64,000 nucleotides of DNA from Actinoplanes ianthinogenes (GTDB lineage: Bacteria > Actinomycetota > Actinomycetes > Mycobacteriales > Micromonosporaceae). The position numbers and the translations under genes are program-made. The DNA lies in contig NZ_AP023356.1 of the NCBI RefSeq assembly GCF_018324205.1, positions 3,179,501-3,243,500 of the forward strand. The letters run 5' to 3'. This document shows, in pieces, positions 26,030 through 34,151 of this stretch. The notes beneath the pieces were generated by a model. The model did not search any database and was not told the origin of the DNA. It was given only the letters and a program-made list of their open reading frames with translations. Each line of letters opens with the position of its first letter. The stretch's first letter is position 1.

Positions 26030-27329
26030 CCGCCGCCTCGTCGTACGCCCACACCACCAGGTCGCCGGAGACCGAGCGGCAGACCAGCCGGCTCGGTGCC
26101 GCCTCGCACTCGGTGACGCCGGCGGGCAGCTCGGCGATCGGGCGGAGCCGGCCGGTGCCCGGGTCGGCGACCGCGACCATGGTACGCGCGCCGTCGCGCA
26201 CCACCCGGGAGACCAGCATCCGGCCGGACCCGTTCATCCCGGCGAGTGGCCGCCACCCGGTCAGGCCGACCAGCACCCGGCCGCTCGCCGGGTCCACCAG
26301 CGCGGACGGCTTGCCGGTGTCGGTGGCGTCCGGGAAGGTCAGCAGGGCGTCGCCGCGCTCCTCGACCGCCTGCCAGCCGGTGCGCGCCCAGCGGTCGTCG
26401 CCGGTCGCCGGGTCGACGGCGCGCACCCAGCCCGAGCCGACGAAGCAGGCGAGCAGGCCGCAGGCGTACACCTGAAGGGTCCCCTCGGCGGGCTCGGTCC
26501 AGAGCGGGCGGAGCGTCGCCGGGTCGTACGCGGAGACCTCCATGCCGTCCGCGCCGGGATGCCGCAGCACCAGCGCGCCCCCGGCGACCACCGGGTTGTC
26601 CGGCGCGTAGTTCGCCCCGGGCAGCGTCCGGGTGGCCAGTTGCCGGCCGTCGGCCAGGTCGTACAGGACGGCGGTGCGGTCGTCGCGGATCAGCAGCATC
26701 CGGGCGCCGGTGTCGGCCGGGCCGGGCACGCCCAGCACCACCGCGGTGGACGGCACCCGGACCTGCCAGCGGGCCAGGCCGGTGACCGGGTCGAGCACCT
26801 CGACGGTGCCGCGCACCCGGCGGTCGGCGCCGGACGGGCTGCGGGTGCCGCTCACCGCGAGAAGCGCGTCGCCGCCGGCGATGGTGATCACGCTGCGCGG
26901 GTTCCGCCACTCCCGGGTGCCGGTGCCGACCGCGAACGCCGTGGTGCCCGGCTCGGCGAAACCGGTGGTCCACGGGCGCATCAGCACCAGCCCGCGGGAG
27001 GTGCGCAGCCGGAACACCGGGATCGACTCGGCGGCCCGCCAGCGCAGCGCCCCGCTGCCCAGGTCGTACGCGGTCAGCCGCCCGTAGGACTGGGCGAGCA
27101 GCTCGCCACCGGTGAGCAGGTAGGGGTCGGCCGGGCTCATCCGGACCCGGAGCAGCTCGGTGAAGGGCGGCCTCGGCGGCGCCGCCGAGGCGGCCGAGCT
27201 GATCAGCAGGACGACCGCCAGGACGACCGGGGCGAACCACGCCGGAACGGTCGACCGGCGTGGCCGCTCGTAGGACTCCGGCTCTCCCCGGTCGAGGCCG
27301 AGGTCGATGACGACCGTCTCCGCACCCAT
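26019..27329 (-). CDS. PQQ-like beta-propeller membrane protein, paralogue 1 of 3
   Basis: A 436-residue protein, first gene of the five-gene run. It has the N-terminal tail MGAETVVIDLGLDRGE, one TM helix (FAPVVLAVVLLISSAAS), and propeller blades (AYDLGSGALRWRA, VLDPVTGLARWQV, AVDPATGDDRWAR), ending VCRSVSGDLVVWAYDEAAGGS. The terminal CRS..GDL..WAY motif is common to all three paralogues. No enzymatic residues are seen. No clear ribosome-binding site precedes the ATG at 27329. It lies 40 bp downstream of the dxs stop on the same strand. Confidence 0.82.
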   Translation of the reverse strand: MGAETVVIDLGLDRGEPESYERPRRSTVPAWFAPVVLAVVLLISSAASAAPPRPPFTELLRVRMSPADPYLLTGGELLAQSYGRLTAYDLGSGALRWRAAESIPVFRLRTSRGLVLMRPWTTGFAEPGTTAFAVGTGTREWRNPRSVITIAGGDALLAVSGTRSPSGADRRVRGTVEVLDPVTGLARWQVRVPSTAVVLGVPGPADTGARMLLIRDDRTAVLYDLADGRQLATRTLPGANYAPDNPVVAGGALVLRHPGADGMEVSAYDPATLRPLWTEPAEGTLQVYACGLLACFVGSGWVRAVDPATGDDRWARTGWQAVEERGDALLTFPDATDTGKPSALVDPASGRVLVGLTGWRPLAGMNGSGRMLVSRVVRDGARTMVAVADPGTGRLRPIAELPAGVTECEAAPSRLVCRSVSGDLVVWAYDEAAGGS

Positions 27330-27369
27330 CCGTCAAAGGTAACGGTTGGATAACGGAGACGCTCGTCAC

Positions 27370-29295
27370 TCAGAGCGCGGGCTCCCGCACCGCGTCACCG
27401 GCGTCCAGGCGGGACACCCACTCGGTCACGTCCCGGGCGATGTCCTGCGCGGTCAGGCCGAGCGACGCGAGGATCTCGGCCCGGGAGCCGTGCGGGTGGA
27501 AGCCGGCCGGCACGCCGAAGTCACGCAGCGGCTTGATCAGCCCGGCGTCGCGCAGCGCGGCGGCCACCGCGTCACCCACGCCACCGGCCCGGATGCCGTC
27601 CTCCAGGGTCACCACCAGGCGGTGCTCGGCGGCCAGCCCGGTCAGCTCGGCGGGCACCGGGCGGATCCAGCGCGGGTCGACGACGGTCACGCCGTACCCC
27701 TGCTCGGCGAGCCGCTCGGCGGCGTCCAGGCCGAGCCCGGCGAACGAGCCGACCGCGACCAGCAGGATGTCCTTCTTGCCGGCCTCGCGCAGCACGTCGA
27801 CCGGGCCGACCCGGCGCAGCGCCGGGGTGTCCGGGGCGACCGCGCCGGTCGGGAACCGGACGATGGTCGGGGCGTCGCCGACCGCGATCGCCTCGCGCAG
27901 CTCCTCGCGCAGGGTGGCGGCGTCCCGCGGCGCGGCGACCCGCAGGCCGGGGACCACGCCGAAGACGCTCATGTCCCAGATGCCGTAGTGGCTCGGGCCG
28001 TCCGGGCCGGTGATGCCGGCCCGGTCCAGCACGAAGGTGACGCCCAGCTTGTGCATCGCGACGTCGAGCAGGACCTGGTCGAAGGCGCGGTTGAGGAACG
28101 TGGCGTACACCGCGACAACCGGGTGCAGGCCACCCATCGCCAGGCCGGCGGCGCTGGTGGCGGCGTGCTGCTCGGCGATGCCGACGTCGTACGTCCGCTC
28201 GGGGTACTTCTTGGCCAGCGCGGCGATGCCGGTCGGCTCCGCCATCGCGGCGGTGATGCCGACCACGTCCGGGCGCTCGTCGGCGACCTTCACCAGCTCC
28301 TCGGCGAAGACCTTGGTCCACTTCAGCGTCGGCGCGGCCAGCAGCTTGCCGGTCTCCACGTCGAAGGCGCTGCCCGGGCCGTGCAGGCAGTCCGCCTCGT
28401 CCTGCTCGGCGGGGCGGTAGCCGTAGCCCTTGCGGGTCACCGCGTGCACGATGACCGGGGCATTGAAGCCCTTGGCCCGGCGCAGCGCGGACTCCATCGC
28501 CTGCTGGTCGTGCCCGTCGACCGGGCCGATGTATTTCAGGCCGAGGTCCTCGAACATCGGCTGCGGGCTGATCGCGTCCTTGATCCCGCGCTTGACCGCG
28601 TGCAGCACCTCGAAGACCGGCTTGCCGACCACCGGGGTCGAGCCGAGCGCGTCCTTGACCAGGTCCAGCACCTTCTCGTAGCCCGGGTTGAGCCGCAGGG
28701 TGGAGAGGTGGTCGGCCAGGCCGCCGATCGTCGGCGCGTACGACCGGCCGTTGTCGTTGACCACGATGACCAGCTTGTTCTTCGTGGCCGCGATGTTGTT
28801 GAGCGCCTCCCAGCACATGCCGCCGGTGAGCGCGCCGTCGCCGACCACGGCCACCACGTGCCGGTCCTCGCCGCGCAGCGCGAACGCCTTGGCCAGGCCG
28901 TCGGCATAGGACAGCGCGGTGGAGGCGTGCGAGTTCTCGATCAGGTCGTGCTCGCTCTCCGCCTGGCTCGGGTAACCGGTGAGGCCACCGCGCTGGCGGA
29001 GCTGGTCGAAGCCCTCCTGCCGGCCGGTCACGATCTTGTGCACGTACGCCTGATGGCCGGTGTCGAAGAGGATCTTGTCGCGTGGGGAGTCGAAGACCCG
29101 GTGCATGGCGAGGGTCATCTCGACCACACCGAGGTTCGGACCGAGGTGACCCCCGGTCCGCGACACCTTGGCCACCAGGAAGTCACGGATCTCGGCCGCG
29201 AGCAGGGTCAGCTGCTCCGCGGTCAGTCGCTTGAGGGCACCGGGGTCGGTGACGCTCGCCAGCAGGCCGGCCGGGGTCGAGGGGGAGTCGCTCAT
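27370..29295 (-). CDS. dxs: 1-deoxy-D-xylulose-5-phosphate synthase
   Basis: A 641-residue thiamine-diphosphate enzyme, the entry step of the MEP isoprenoid pathway: pyruvate plus glyceraldehyde 3-phosphate to DXP. Visible motifs are [26 protein letters not shown], the ThDP motif [16 protein letters not shown], and the transketolase segment [14 protein letters not shown] with the catalytic Glu. ATG at 29295 gives the conserved N-terminus ([14 protein letters not shown]). It is divergent from the transporter gene, with 139 bp between. Confidence 0.97.
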   Translation of the reverse strand: MSDSPSTPAGLLASVTDPGALKRLTAEQLTLLAAEIRDFLVAKVSRTGGHLGPNLGVVEMTLAMHRVFDSPRDKILFDTGHQAYVHKIVTGRQEGFDQLRQRGGLTGYPSQAESEHDLIENSHASTALSYADGLAKAFALRGEDRHVVAVVGDGALTGGMCWEALNNIAATKNKLVIVVNDNGRSYAPTIGGLADHLSTLRLNPGYEKVLDLVKDALGSTPVVGKPVFEVLHAVKRGIKDAISPQPMFEDLGLKYIGPVDGHDQQAMESALRRAKGFNAPVIVHAVTRKGYGYRPAEQDEADCLHGPGSAFDVETGKLLAAPTLKWTKVFAEELVKVADERPDVVGITAAMAEPTGIAALAKKYPERTYDVGIAEQHAATSAAGLAMGGLHPVVAVYATFLNRAFDQVLLDVAMHKLGVTFVLDRAGITGPDGPSHYGIWDMSVFGVVPGLRVAAPRDAATLREELREAIAVGDAPTIVRFPTGAVAPDTPALRRVGPVDVLREAGKKDILLVAVGSFAGLGLDAAERLAEQGYGVTVVDPRWIRPVPAELTGLAAEHRLVVTLEDGIRAGGVGDAVAAALRDAGLIKPLRDFGVPAGFHPHGSRAEILASLGLTAQDIARDVTEWVSRLDAGDAVREPAL

Positions 29296-29434
29296 AGGCG
29301 ACGAGTCTATCGGGACACCGCGTGTAGGCGACCTGGAGCGAACGGTCAACCCGGATTCCTCCACAGCTCCTCCACATTCCGCCCTTCCGGTGAAACCATG
29401 TGATTCGCTTCACAGGTTTGGGTAAGAACGGCGC

Positions 29435-30802
29435 ATGTCCGTCGATGCCGAGGCGCCGCGACGCCGCGACCGCAGCCACTTCCTCTACCTCGCCGTGCTG
29501 CTCGCGATGATCCTCGGGATCACCGTGGGCTTCGTCTTCCCGGACTTCGCGGTCAAGCTGAAGCCCCTGGGCACCGGATTCGTCGACCTGATCAAGATGA
29601 TGATCGCCCCGGTGATCTTCTGCACTCTGGTGCTCGGCGTCGGCTCGGTCCGGCGCGCCGCCCAGGTCGGCCGGGTCGGCGGGCTCGCCCTCGTCTACTT
29701 CCTGATCATGTCGACGGTGGCGCTGGCGATCGGCCTGGTCGTCGGCAACCTGCTGCACCCCGGCTCCGGACTGCACCTGAGCGACGAACTCGCGAAGACC
29801 GGCGCGGCCCAGGTCAGCAAGCAGGCCGAGGGCGGCGTCGACTTCGTGCTCGGGATCATCCCGGACACCCTGTTCTCCGCGCTGACCAGCACCCAGGTGT
29901 TGCAGACCCTGCTGGTGGCGCTGCTGGTCGGGTTCGCCGTCCAGTCGCTGGGCGATCGGGGCGAACCGGTGATCCGGGCGATCGGCCTGCTCCAGCGGAT
30001 CGTCTTCAAGATCCTCATGATGATCATGTGGCTGGCCCCGATCGGCGCGTTCGGTGCGATGGCGGCGCTGGTCGGCGCCACCGGATTCGACGCGCTGAAG
30101 AGCCTGGCCGGCATCATGCTCGGCTTCTACACCACCTGCGTGCTCTTCATCTTCGTGGTGCTCGGCCTGCTGCTCCGGCTGGCCGCCGGGATGTCGATCT
30201 TCCGGCTCTTCCGGTATCTGGCCCGGGAGTTCCTGCTGATCCTCTCCACCTCGTCGTCCGAGTCGGCCCTCCCCCGGCTGATCGCCAAGATGGGTCACCT
30301 GGGCGTGAGAAAACCGGTCGTCGGCATCGTGGTGCCCACCGGTTACTCGTTCAACCTCGACGGCACGGCGATCTACCTGACCATGGCGTCGCTGTTCATC
30401 GCGGACGCCATGGACCAGCCGCTCTCCGTCGGCCAGCAGATCGGCCTGCTGCTCTTCATGATCATCGCGTCCAAGGGCGCGGCCGGGGTCACCGGCGCCG
30501 GGCTGGCCACGCTGGCCGGCGGGCTGCAGAGCCACCGCCCCGACCTGGTGCCCGGCGTCGGCATGATCGTCGGCATCGACCGCCTGATGTCCGAGGCCCG
30601 CGCCCTGACCAACTTTGCCGGCAACGCCGTCGCCACGGTCCTGATCGGCACGTGGACCCACGAGATCGACCGCGAACAGGCCGGCCTGGTCCTCTCCGGC
30701 GCGGCACCGTTCGACGAGTCCAGCTTCGACGACGACCCCCACGACGCCCACTCCCCCGAACCCGCCGAAGCCCACCCGGCACCCCGCCCGGATTCCGCAT
30801 GA
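29435..30802 (+). CDS. Dicarboxylate/amino-acid:cation symporter (DAACS, DctA-like)
   Basis: A 455-residue transporter with the usual eight helices and two re-entrant loops. Family motifs: the Ser-rich LILSTSSSESALPRL of hairpin 1, GYSFNLDGTAIYLTMASLFIA (NLDGT) of TM7 and the NFAGNAVATVLI sodium/substrate region of TM8. It imports C4-dicarboxylates or acidic amino acids with cations; the choice cannot be read safely. An acidic/Pro-rich tail of about 40 residues is added at the C-terminus. Confidence 0.93.
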   Translation: MSVDAEAPRRRDRSHFLYLAVLLAMILGITVGFVFPDFAVKLKPLGTGFVDLIKMMIAPVIFCTLVLGVGSVRRAAQVGRVGGLALVYFLIMSTVALAIGLVVGNLLHPGSGLHLSDELAKTGAAQVSKQAEGGVDFVLGIIPDTLFSALTSTQVLQTLLVALLVGFAVQSLGDRGEPVIRAIGLLQRIVFKILMMIMWLAPIGAFGAMAALVGATGFDALKSLAGIMLGFYTTCVLFIFVVLGLLLRLAAGMSIFRLFRYLAREFLLILSTSSSESALPRLIAKMGHLGVRKPVVGIVVPTGYSFNLDGTAIYLTMASLFIADAMDQPLSVGQQIGLLLFMIIASKGAAGVTGAGLATLAGGLQSHRPDLVPGVGMIVGIDRLMSEARALTNFAGNAVATVLIGTWTHEIDREQAGLVLSGAAPFDESSFDDDPHDAHSPEPAEAHPAPRPDSA

Positions 30803-30945
30803 GCCCCGAGGCATTCCCCGCCCCATCCGGGGGCAGACCACCCACGAACCAGACTGCCGAAAATCCGCGCACCCCGCTCCCCCGGCTGTGGAAAACCCGC
30901 GGCTGTGGACAACCGAGACCACGATGCGATGCGCCTCATCGGGTC

Positions 30946-31092
30946 TTGATCTCCGGAACCACCCGCGGACAGTGAAGAGGGCGGCGATCGCCCTGGACGC
31001 GCCAGCGGCCAGATCGCCGCCCTCGGCCCGCGCGGGAGCATGCGGTCCGCACCCCGGCGGACGCGCGTCAATGAAGATCTTGAACTTGATCC
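30946..31092 (+). repeat. T2 element, solitary copy
   Basis: One of three copies of a 140-150 bp element (others at 45866-46019, reversed, and 53173-53308). It runs from TTGATCTCCGGAACCA to a terminal CAATGAAGATCTTGAACTTGATC region. Inside, GAGGGCGGCGATC (30977-30989) pairs perfectly with 31012-31024 around a 22-nt loop containing GGACGCGCCAGCGGCCA. This copy has no palindromic array attached and lies 158 bp before folD. The rest of the 30803-31250 gap shows no gene. Confidence 0.88.
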
Positions 31093-31250
31093 GGCTCTTC
31101 GTCCGAAACCGCCCCCGCCGACGGGCACGCCTCATCCGTCAGGCATTCTGGAGGGCAAGCAGCGACTGGCGGCACGAGGATGGTCGAAACCATCGGGGAG
31201 CTCGTCACGGGAGTCGTCCGCCTGGGCTCCCCGGCCGAGGAGCAGACAGC

Positions 31251-32123
31251 ATGACCACCGAAACCACCGGCGCCCGCCTCCTGCCCGGAGCGCCCGTCGC
31301 CGAGGCCGTCCTGGCCGACGTCCGCGACCGGGTCGGCAAGCTCAAGGAGCGCGGCATCCAGCCGAGCCTGGCCACCATCCTGGTCGGCGACGACGACGCC
31401 AGCGCCGGCTACATCCGGATCAAGCAGAAGCAGGCCGCCGAGCTCGGCTTCGAGTCCCCGCACCGGCACCTGTCCGGCGACGTCGGCCAGGCCGACCTGC
31501 TCAAGGTGATCGCCGAGTTCAACGACGACAAGTCGGTGCACGGCGTCCTGATCCAGTACCCGATCCCGGCCCACCTGGACTACGACGCCGCCCTGCAGAC
31601 CCTCGACCCGGACAAGGACGTCGACGGGATGCACCCGCTCAACATGGGCCGGCTCGCGGTCGGCCTGCCCGGCCCGCTGCCCTGCACCCCGGCCGGCATC
31701 GAGGCGCTGCTGGCCCACCACGGCATCGAGGTGGCCGGCCGCGAGGTGGTCATTCTCGGTCGCGGCGCCACCCTGGGCCGCCCGCTCGCGATGCTGCTCG
31801 CGCAGAAGCGCCCGACCGCGAACGCCGCCGTCACCGTGGTGCACACCGGCGTCAAGGACTGGCCGCGCTACACCAAGCGCGCCGAGATCCTGATCGCCGC
31901 CGTCGGCGTCCCGCACATCATCCAGCCGGAACACGTCAAGCCCGGCGCCACCGTCATCGGCGCCGGCGTCCGCTACGAGGGCCGCCGCCTCCTCCCAGAC
32001 GTCGACGAGTCCTGCGCCGAGGTCGCCGGCGCCATCACCCCGCGCGTCGGCGGCGTCGGCCCCACCACGGTGGCCATGCTCTTCCGCAACGCCGTCGCCG
32101 CCGCCGAGCGCGCCAACCCGTAA
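31251..32123 (+). CDS. folD: Methylenetetrahydrofolate dehydrogenase / cyclohydrolase
   Basis: A 290-residue bifunctional FolD interconverting methylene-, methenyl- and formyl-tetrahydrofolate. The catalytic Lys region SAGYIRIKQKQA, the VHGVLIQYPIPAHLD block, DVDGMHPLNMGRL and PCTPAGIEALLAHH are typical, as are the NADP-binding GRGATLGRPLA and the final PRVGGVGPTTVAMLF. GAGGAG lies about 8 nt before the ATG at 31251. It is monocistronic, ends in a strong hairpin, and feeds the same one-carbon pool as thyA/folA earlier in the window. Confidence 0.96.
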   Translation: MTTETTGARLLPGAPVAEAVLADVRDRVGKLKERGIQPSLATILVGDDDASAGYIRIKQKQAAELGFESPHRHLSGDVGQADLLKVIAEFNDDKSVHGVLIQYPIPAHLDYDAALQTLDPDKDVDGMHPLNMGRLAVGLPGPLPCTPAGIEALLAHHGIEVAGREVVILGRGATLGRPLAMLLAQKRPTANAAVTVVHTGVKDWPRYTKRAEILIAAVGVPHIIQPEHVKPGATVIGAGVRYEGRRLLPDVDESCAEVAGAITPRVGGVGPTTVAMLFRNAVAAAERANP

Positions 32124-32131
32124 CGGCCACG

Positions 32132-32172
32132 CCCGGCGCCACCGGCAGGAAAACCATCCTGCCGGCGCCGGG
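32132..32172 (+). terminator. Strong hairpin after folD
   Basis: CCCGGCGCC-ACC-GGCAGGA pairs with TCCTGCCGGCGCCGGG around AAACCA; ACC is a bulge. It starts 9 bp after the folD stop. No U-tract, as is common in high-GC genomes. Confidence 0.75.
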
Positions 32173-32337
32173 CCGCCCATCCCCGAGCCCCATTTCCGGT
32201 ACGCCCGGAGCCCGCCCGTGCCCGCTCGGCTACGGCCCGTCCAACCCATTCGTACGCCCGCCGCTCCCGTACCCAGGCAACCGCCCCACCCAAGCTGATG
32301 CTCATGCCCCTGCCCCGAGCACCAGCCGAACACCCCC

Positions 32338-32455
32338 AGCTGGCCGTGGTGGCCCTATCCAGGCTCGGGATAGGGCCATAAGCACCAGCCGAACAACCCC
32401 AGCTGGCCATGGTGGCCCTAACGGGGCTCGGGATAGGGCCGTGAGCACCAGCTCG
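32338..32455. repeat. Array B: two 63-bp P units
   Basis: Units begin at 32338 and 32401, 63 bp apart, with TGGTGGCCCTA...GGGATAGGGCC cores and GCACCAGC closing arms. A half unit (GAGCACCAGCCGAACACCCC) precedes them. The array sits in the convergent gap between folD and the RNA methyltransferase. The stretches 32173-32330 and 32456-32646 show no gene or further repeat I recognise. Confidence 0.9.
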
Positions 32456-32646
32456 ATCGGTCCGGCACCTCGGCAGCCCCTGATCCTGCCCCGGAATGAC
32501 TGCTCCGCGCACCAACCGGGGCAACTAGGGCGCACTACGGCCCGCCGGAAAGGAACACCGTCCTGGCCAGCACCCATTTCGGGCGACGCGCTAAACCGAT
32601 CCCCCCAGGCGGCGGGTGGATCTGGACCCCTTCCAAGATCGGGAGG

Positions 32647-32862
32647 GTGTTGAGCGCGGAGGAGCTGGGCGAAGATGCGCCGGTTTGCATCGGGCTGAGG
32701 GGATGCCGATCAAGGCGATCGTCCGCAGGCTCGGGGTCGGGCGGAACACGGTGCGGCGGGCGTTGGCCACGGATGAGGCCGCCGTCGTATTCGCGGCCGG
32801 TGAAGCCGTCGATCCTTGATCCGGTGGGGCCGCAGGTCCGGGCGACTAGGGAGCGGGGCGTG
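32647..32862 (+). pseudogene. IS21-family transposase (IstA) N-terminal remnant, frameshifted
   Basis: GTG at 32647 opens with LSAEELGED, like the LSAE(E/D)W start of IstA proteins. After a frame change the second frame gives HRAEGMPIKAIVRRLGVGRN then TVRRALATDE, an almost intact IstA helix-turn-helix. After a second frame change back, PSYSRPVKPSILDPVGPQVR follows, matching the next IstA block. The similarity then stops at the neighbouring gene. Two frameshifts and loss of the catalytic DDE part make it inactive. No istB or terminal repeats were found. Confidence 0.78.
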
Positions 32863-32867
32863 GGTGG

Positions 32868-34151
32868 TCAGGCGGGCAGGAGCAGGGCTACGCACTCCAC
32901 GTGCTGGGTCATCGGGAAGCAGTCGAAGGCTCGCAGCTCGGCCAGCTCCCACCCCAGCGAGCGGAACGTCTTCACGTCCCGGGCCAGGGCCGCCGGATCG
33001 CAGGCCACGTAGGCGACCGCGCGCGGGCCGGCCGCCACGATGTCCCGGACCACCCTGGCGCCGGCGCCGGCGCGGGGCGGGTCCAGCACCACCAGGTCCA
33101 CCGGCCCGGTGATCCGGCGGCGGCTCAGCGCCGTCTCGACCTTCGCCGCGACCACCTCGACCTGCGGCAGGCCGGCCAGGTCGGCGCGGGCCGCGGCGAC
33201 GCCGAGCGGGGACGACTCGACGATCGTCGTCCGGGCGCCGGTGCGCTCGGCGACGGCGGCGGCGAACAGGCCCGCGCCGCCGTACAGGTCCCAGGCGACC
33301 TCACCCGGCTCGGGGCGCAGCATCGCCAGCACCGCCTCGGTCAGCGTCGCGGCGGCCGCCGGGTGCACCTGCCAGAAGCCCTCCGGCGCGATCTCCCAGG
33401 ATCGCCCACCGACGGCCTCAGTGATCTTTTCCGGACCGGAGCGGCGGATCAGGCCGGCGCCGCCCAGGTCCTCGGTGGGGTCGTCGGTGGCCGTTCCGGA
33501 CGTTCCGGCGGGACGGTCCAGGACGGCGACGTCGCCGCCGGTGGAGGCGACCGCCTGCACGGCGTTGCTCTCCGGCCAGGGGTGCCGGAGCAGGTCGAGC
33601 TCCTGGATCGCCGGGTGGGCGATCAGGCAGCGGTCGATCGGGACGACCTGGTGCGAGCGGTGCTGGAGCAGGCCCGGGCGGCCGGCCGCGTCGATCGCGT
33701 ACCGGACCCGGGTGCGCCAGCCGAGCAGGCCGGCGTCGCCCTCGGCGAGCGGCTCCACGCGTACCGAAAGCCGGTCTTGATCTTCGGGGGTCAGTCCGGC
33801 CAGGCGGCCGAGCTGTTCCCGGACCACCTCCGTCTTCCACCGCAGTTGCGCGTCGGCCGCGACATGTTGCAGGTCGCAGCCGCCGCAGCCGCCCGGGTGG
33901 GCGAAGCGGCAGGGCGCCGTGACCCGGTCGGGCGACGCCTCGTGGATCTCCACGGCGTCGGCCCGCAGGTATCCCCGGTGCCGCTCGGTGATCTCCGCGG
34001 TGACGCGTTCGCCGGGCAGGGCGTGCCGGACGAAGACCACCCGGCCGTGCGGGCCGCCGAACCGGGCCACGCAGTGCCCGCCGTGCGCCGGCGCGCCGAC
34101 GGTGAGCTCGATCCGGTCCCCTTCGACGAGGTCATCCTCGGGGGCGGTCAA
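32868..34151 (-). CDS. TrmA/RumA-family RNA uridine-C5 methyltransferase
   Basis: A 427-residue enzyme. An N-terminal TRAM-like domain (ELTVGAPAHGGHCVARFGG) precedes a likely [4Fe-4S] Cys cluster (CRFAHPGGCGGCDLQH plus DRCLIA). The SAM-binding domain shows WDLYGGAGLFAAAVAE, VVLDPPRAGAGARVV, the nucleophilic Cys in AYVACDPAALARDV and the base Glu in MTQHVECVALL. It methylates uridine in rRNA or tRNA; the exact site is unknown. The TTG start overlaps the permease stop by 4 nt, with GGAGGAG 5-6 nt upstream. Confidence 0.9.
   Translation of the reverse strand: MTAPEDDLVEGDRIELTVGAPAHGGHCVARFGGPHGRVVFVRHALPGERVTAEITERHRGYLRADAVEIHEASPDRVTAPCRFAHPGGCGGCDLQHVAADAQLRWKTEVVREQLGRLAGLTPEDQDRLSVRVEPLAEGDAGLLGWRTRVRYAIDAAGRPGLLQHRSHQVVPIDRCLIAHPAIQELDLLRHPWPESNAVQAVASTGGDVAVLDRPAGTSGTATDDPTEDLGGAGLIRRSGPEKITEAVGGRSWEIAPEGFWQVHPAAAATLTEAVLAMLRPEPGEVAWDLYGGAGLFAAAVAERTGARTTIVESSPLGVAAARADLAGLPQVEVVAAKVETALSRRRITGPVDLVVLDPPRAGAGARVVRDIVAAGPRAVAYVACDPAALARDVKTFRSLGWELAELRAFDCFPMTQHVECVALLLPA

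Noticed and set aside
24423..27353. 976-codon + strand ORF over the propeller genes
   Set aside because: Same shadow effect; the minus strand has three clear paralogues with TM helices and conserved ends.
29296..29434. Riboswitch upstream of dxs (thiamine-type)
   Set aside because: The 139-bp gap has no CUGAGA-like conserved core or multi-stem structure that I could see on either strand.
29183..31135. 650-codon minus-strand ORF opposite the dicarboxylate transporter
   Set aside because: It is the complement of a well-defined transporter and crosses the T2 repeat; composition is typical of shadow frames.
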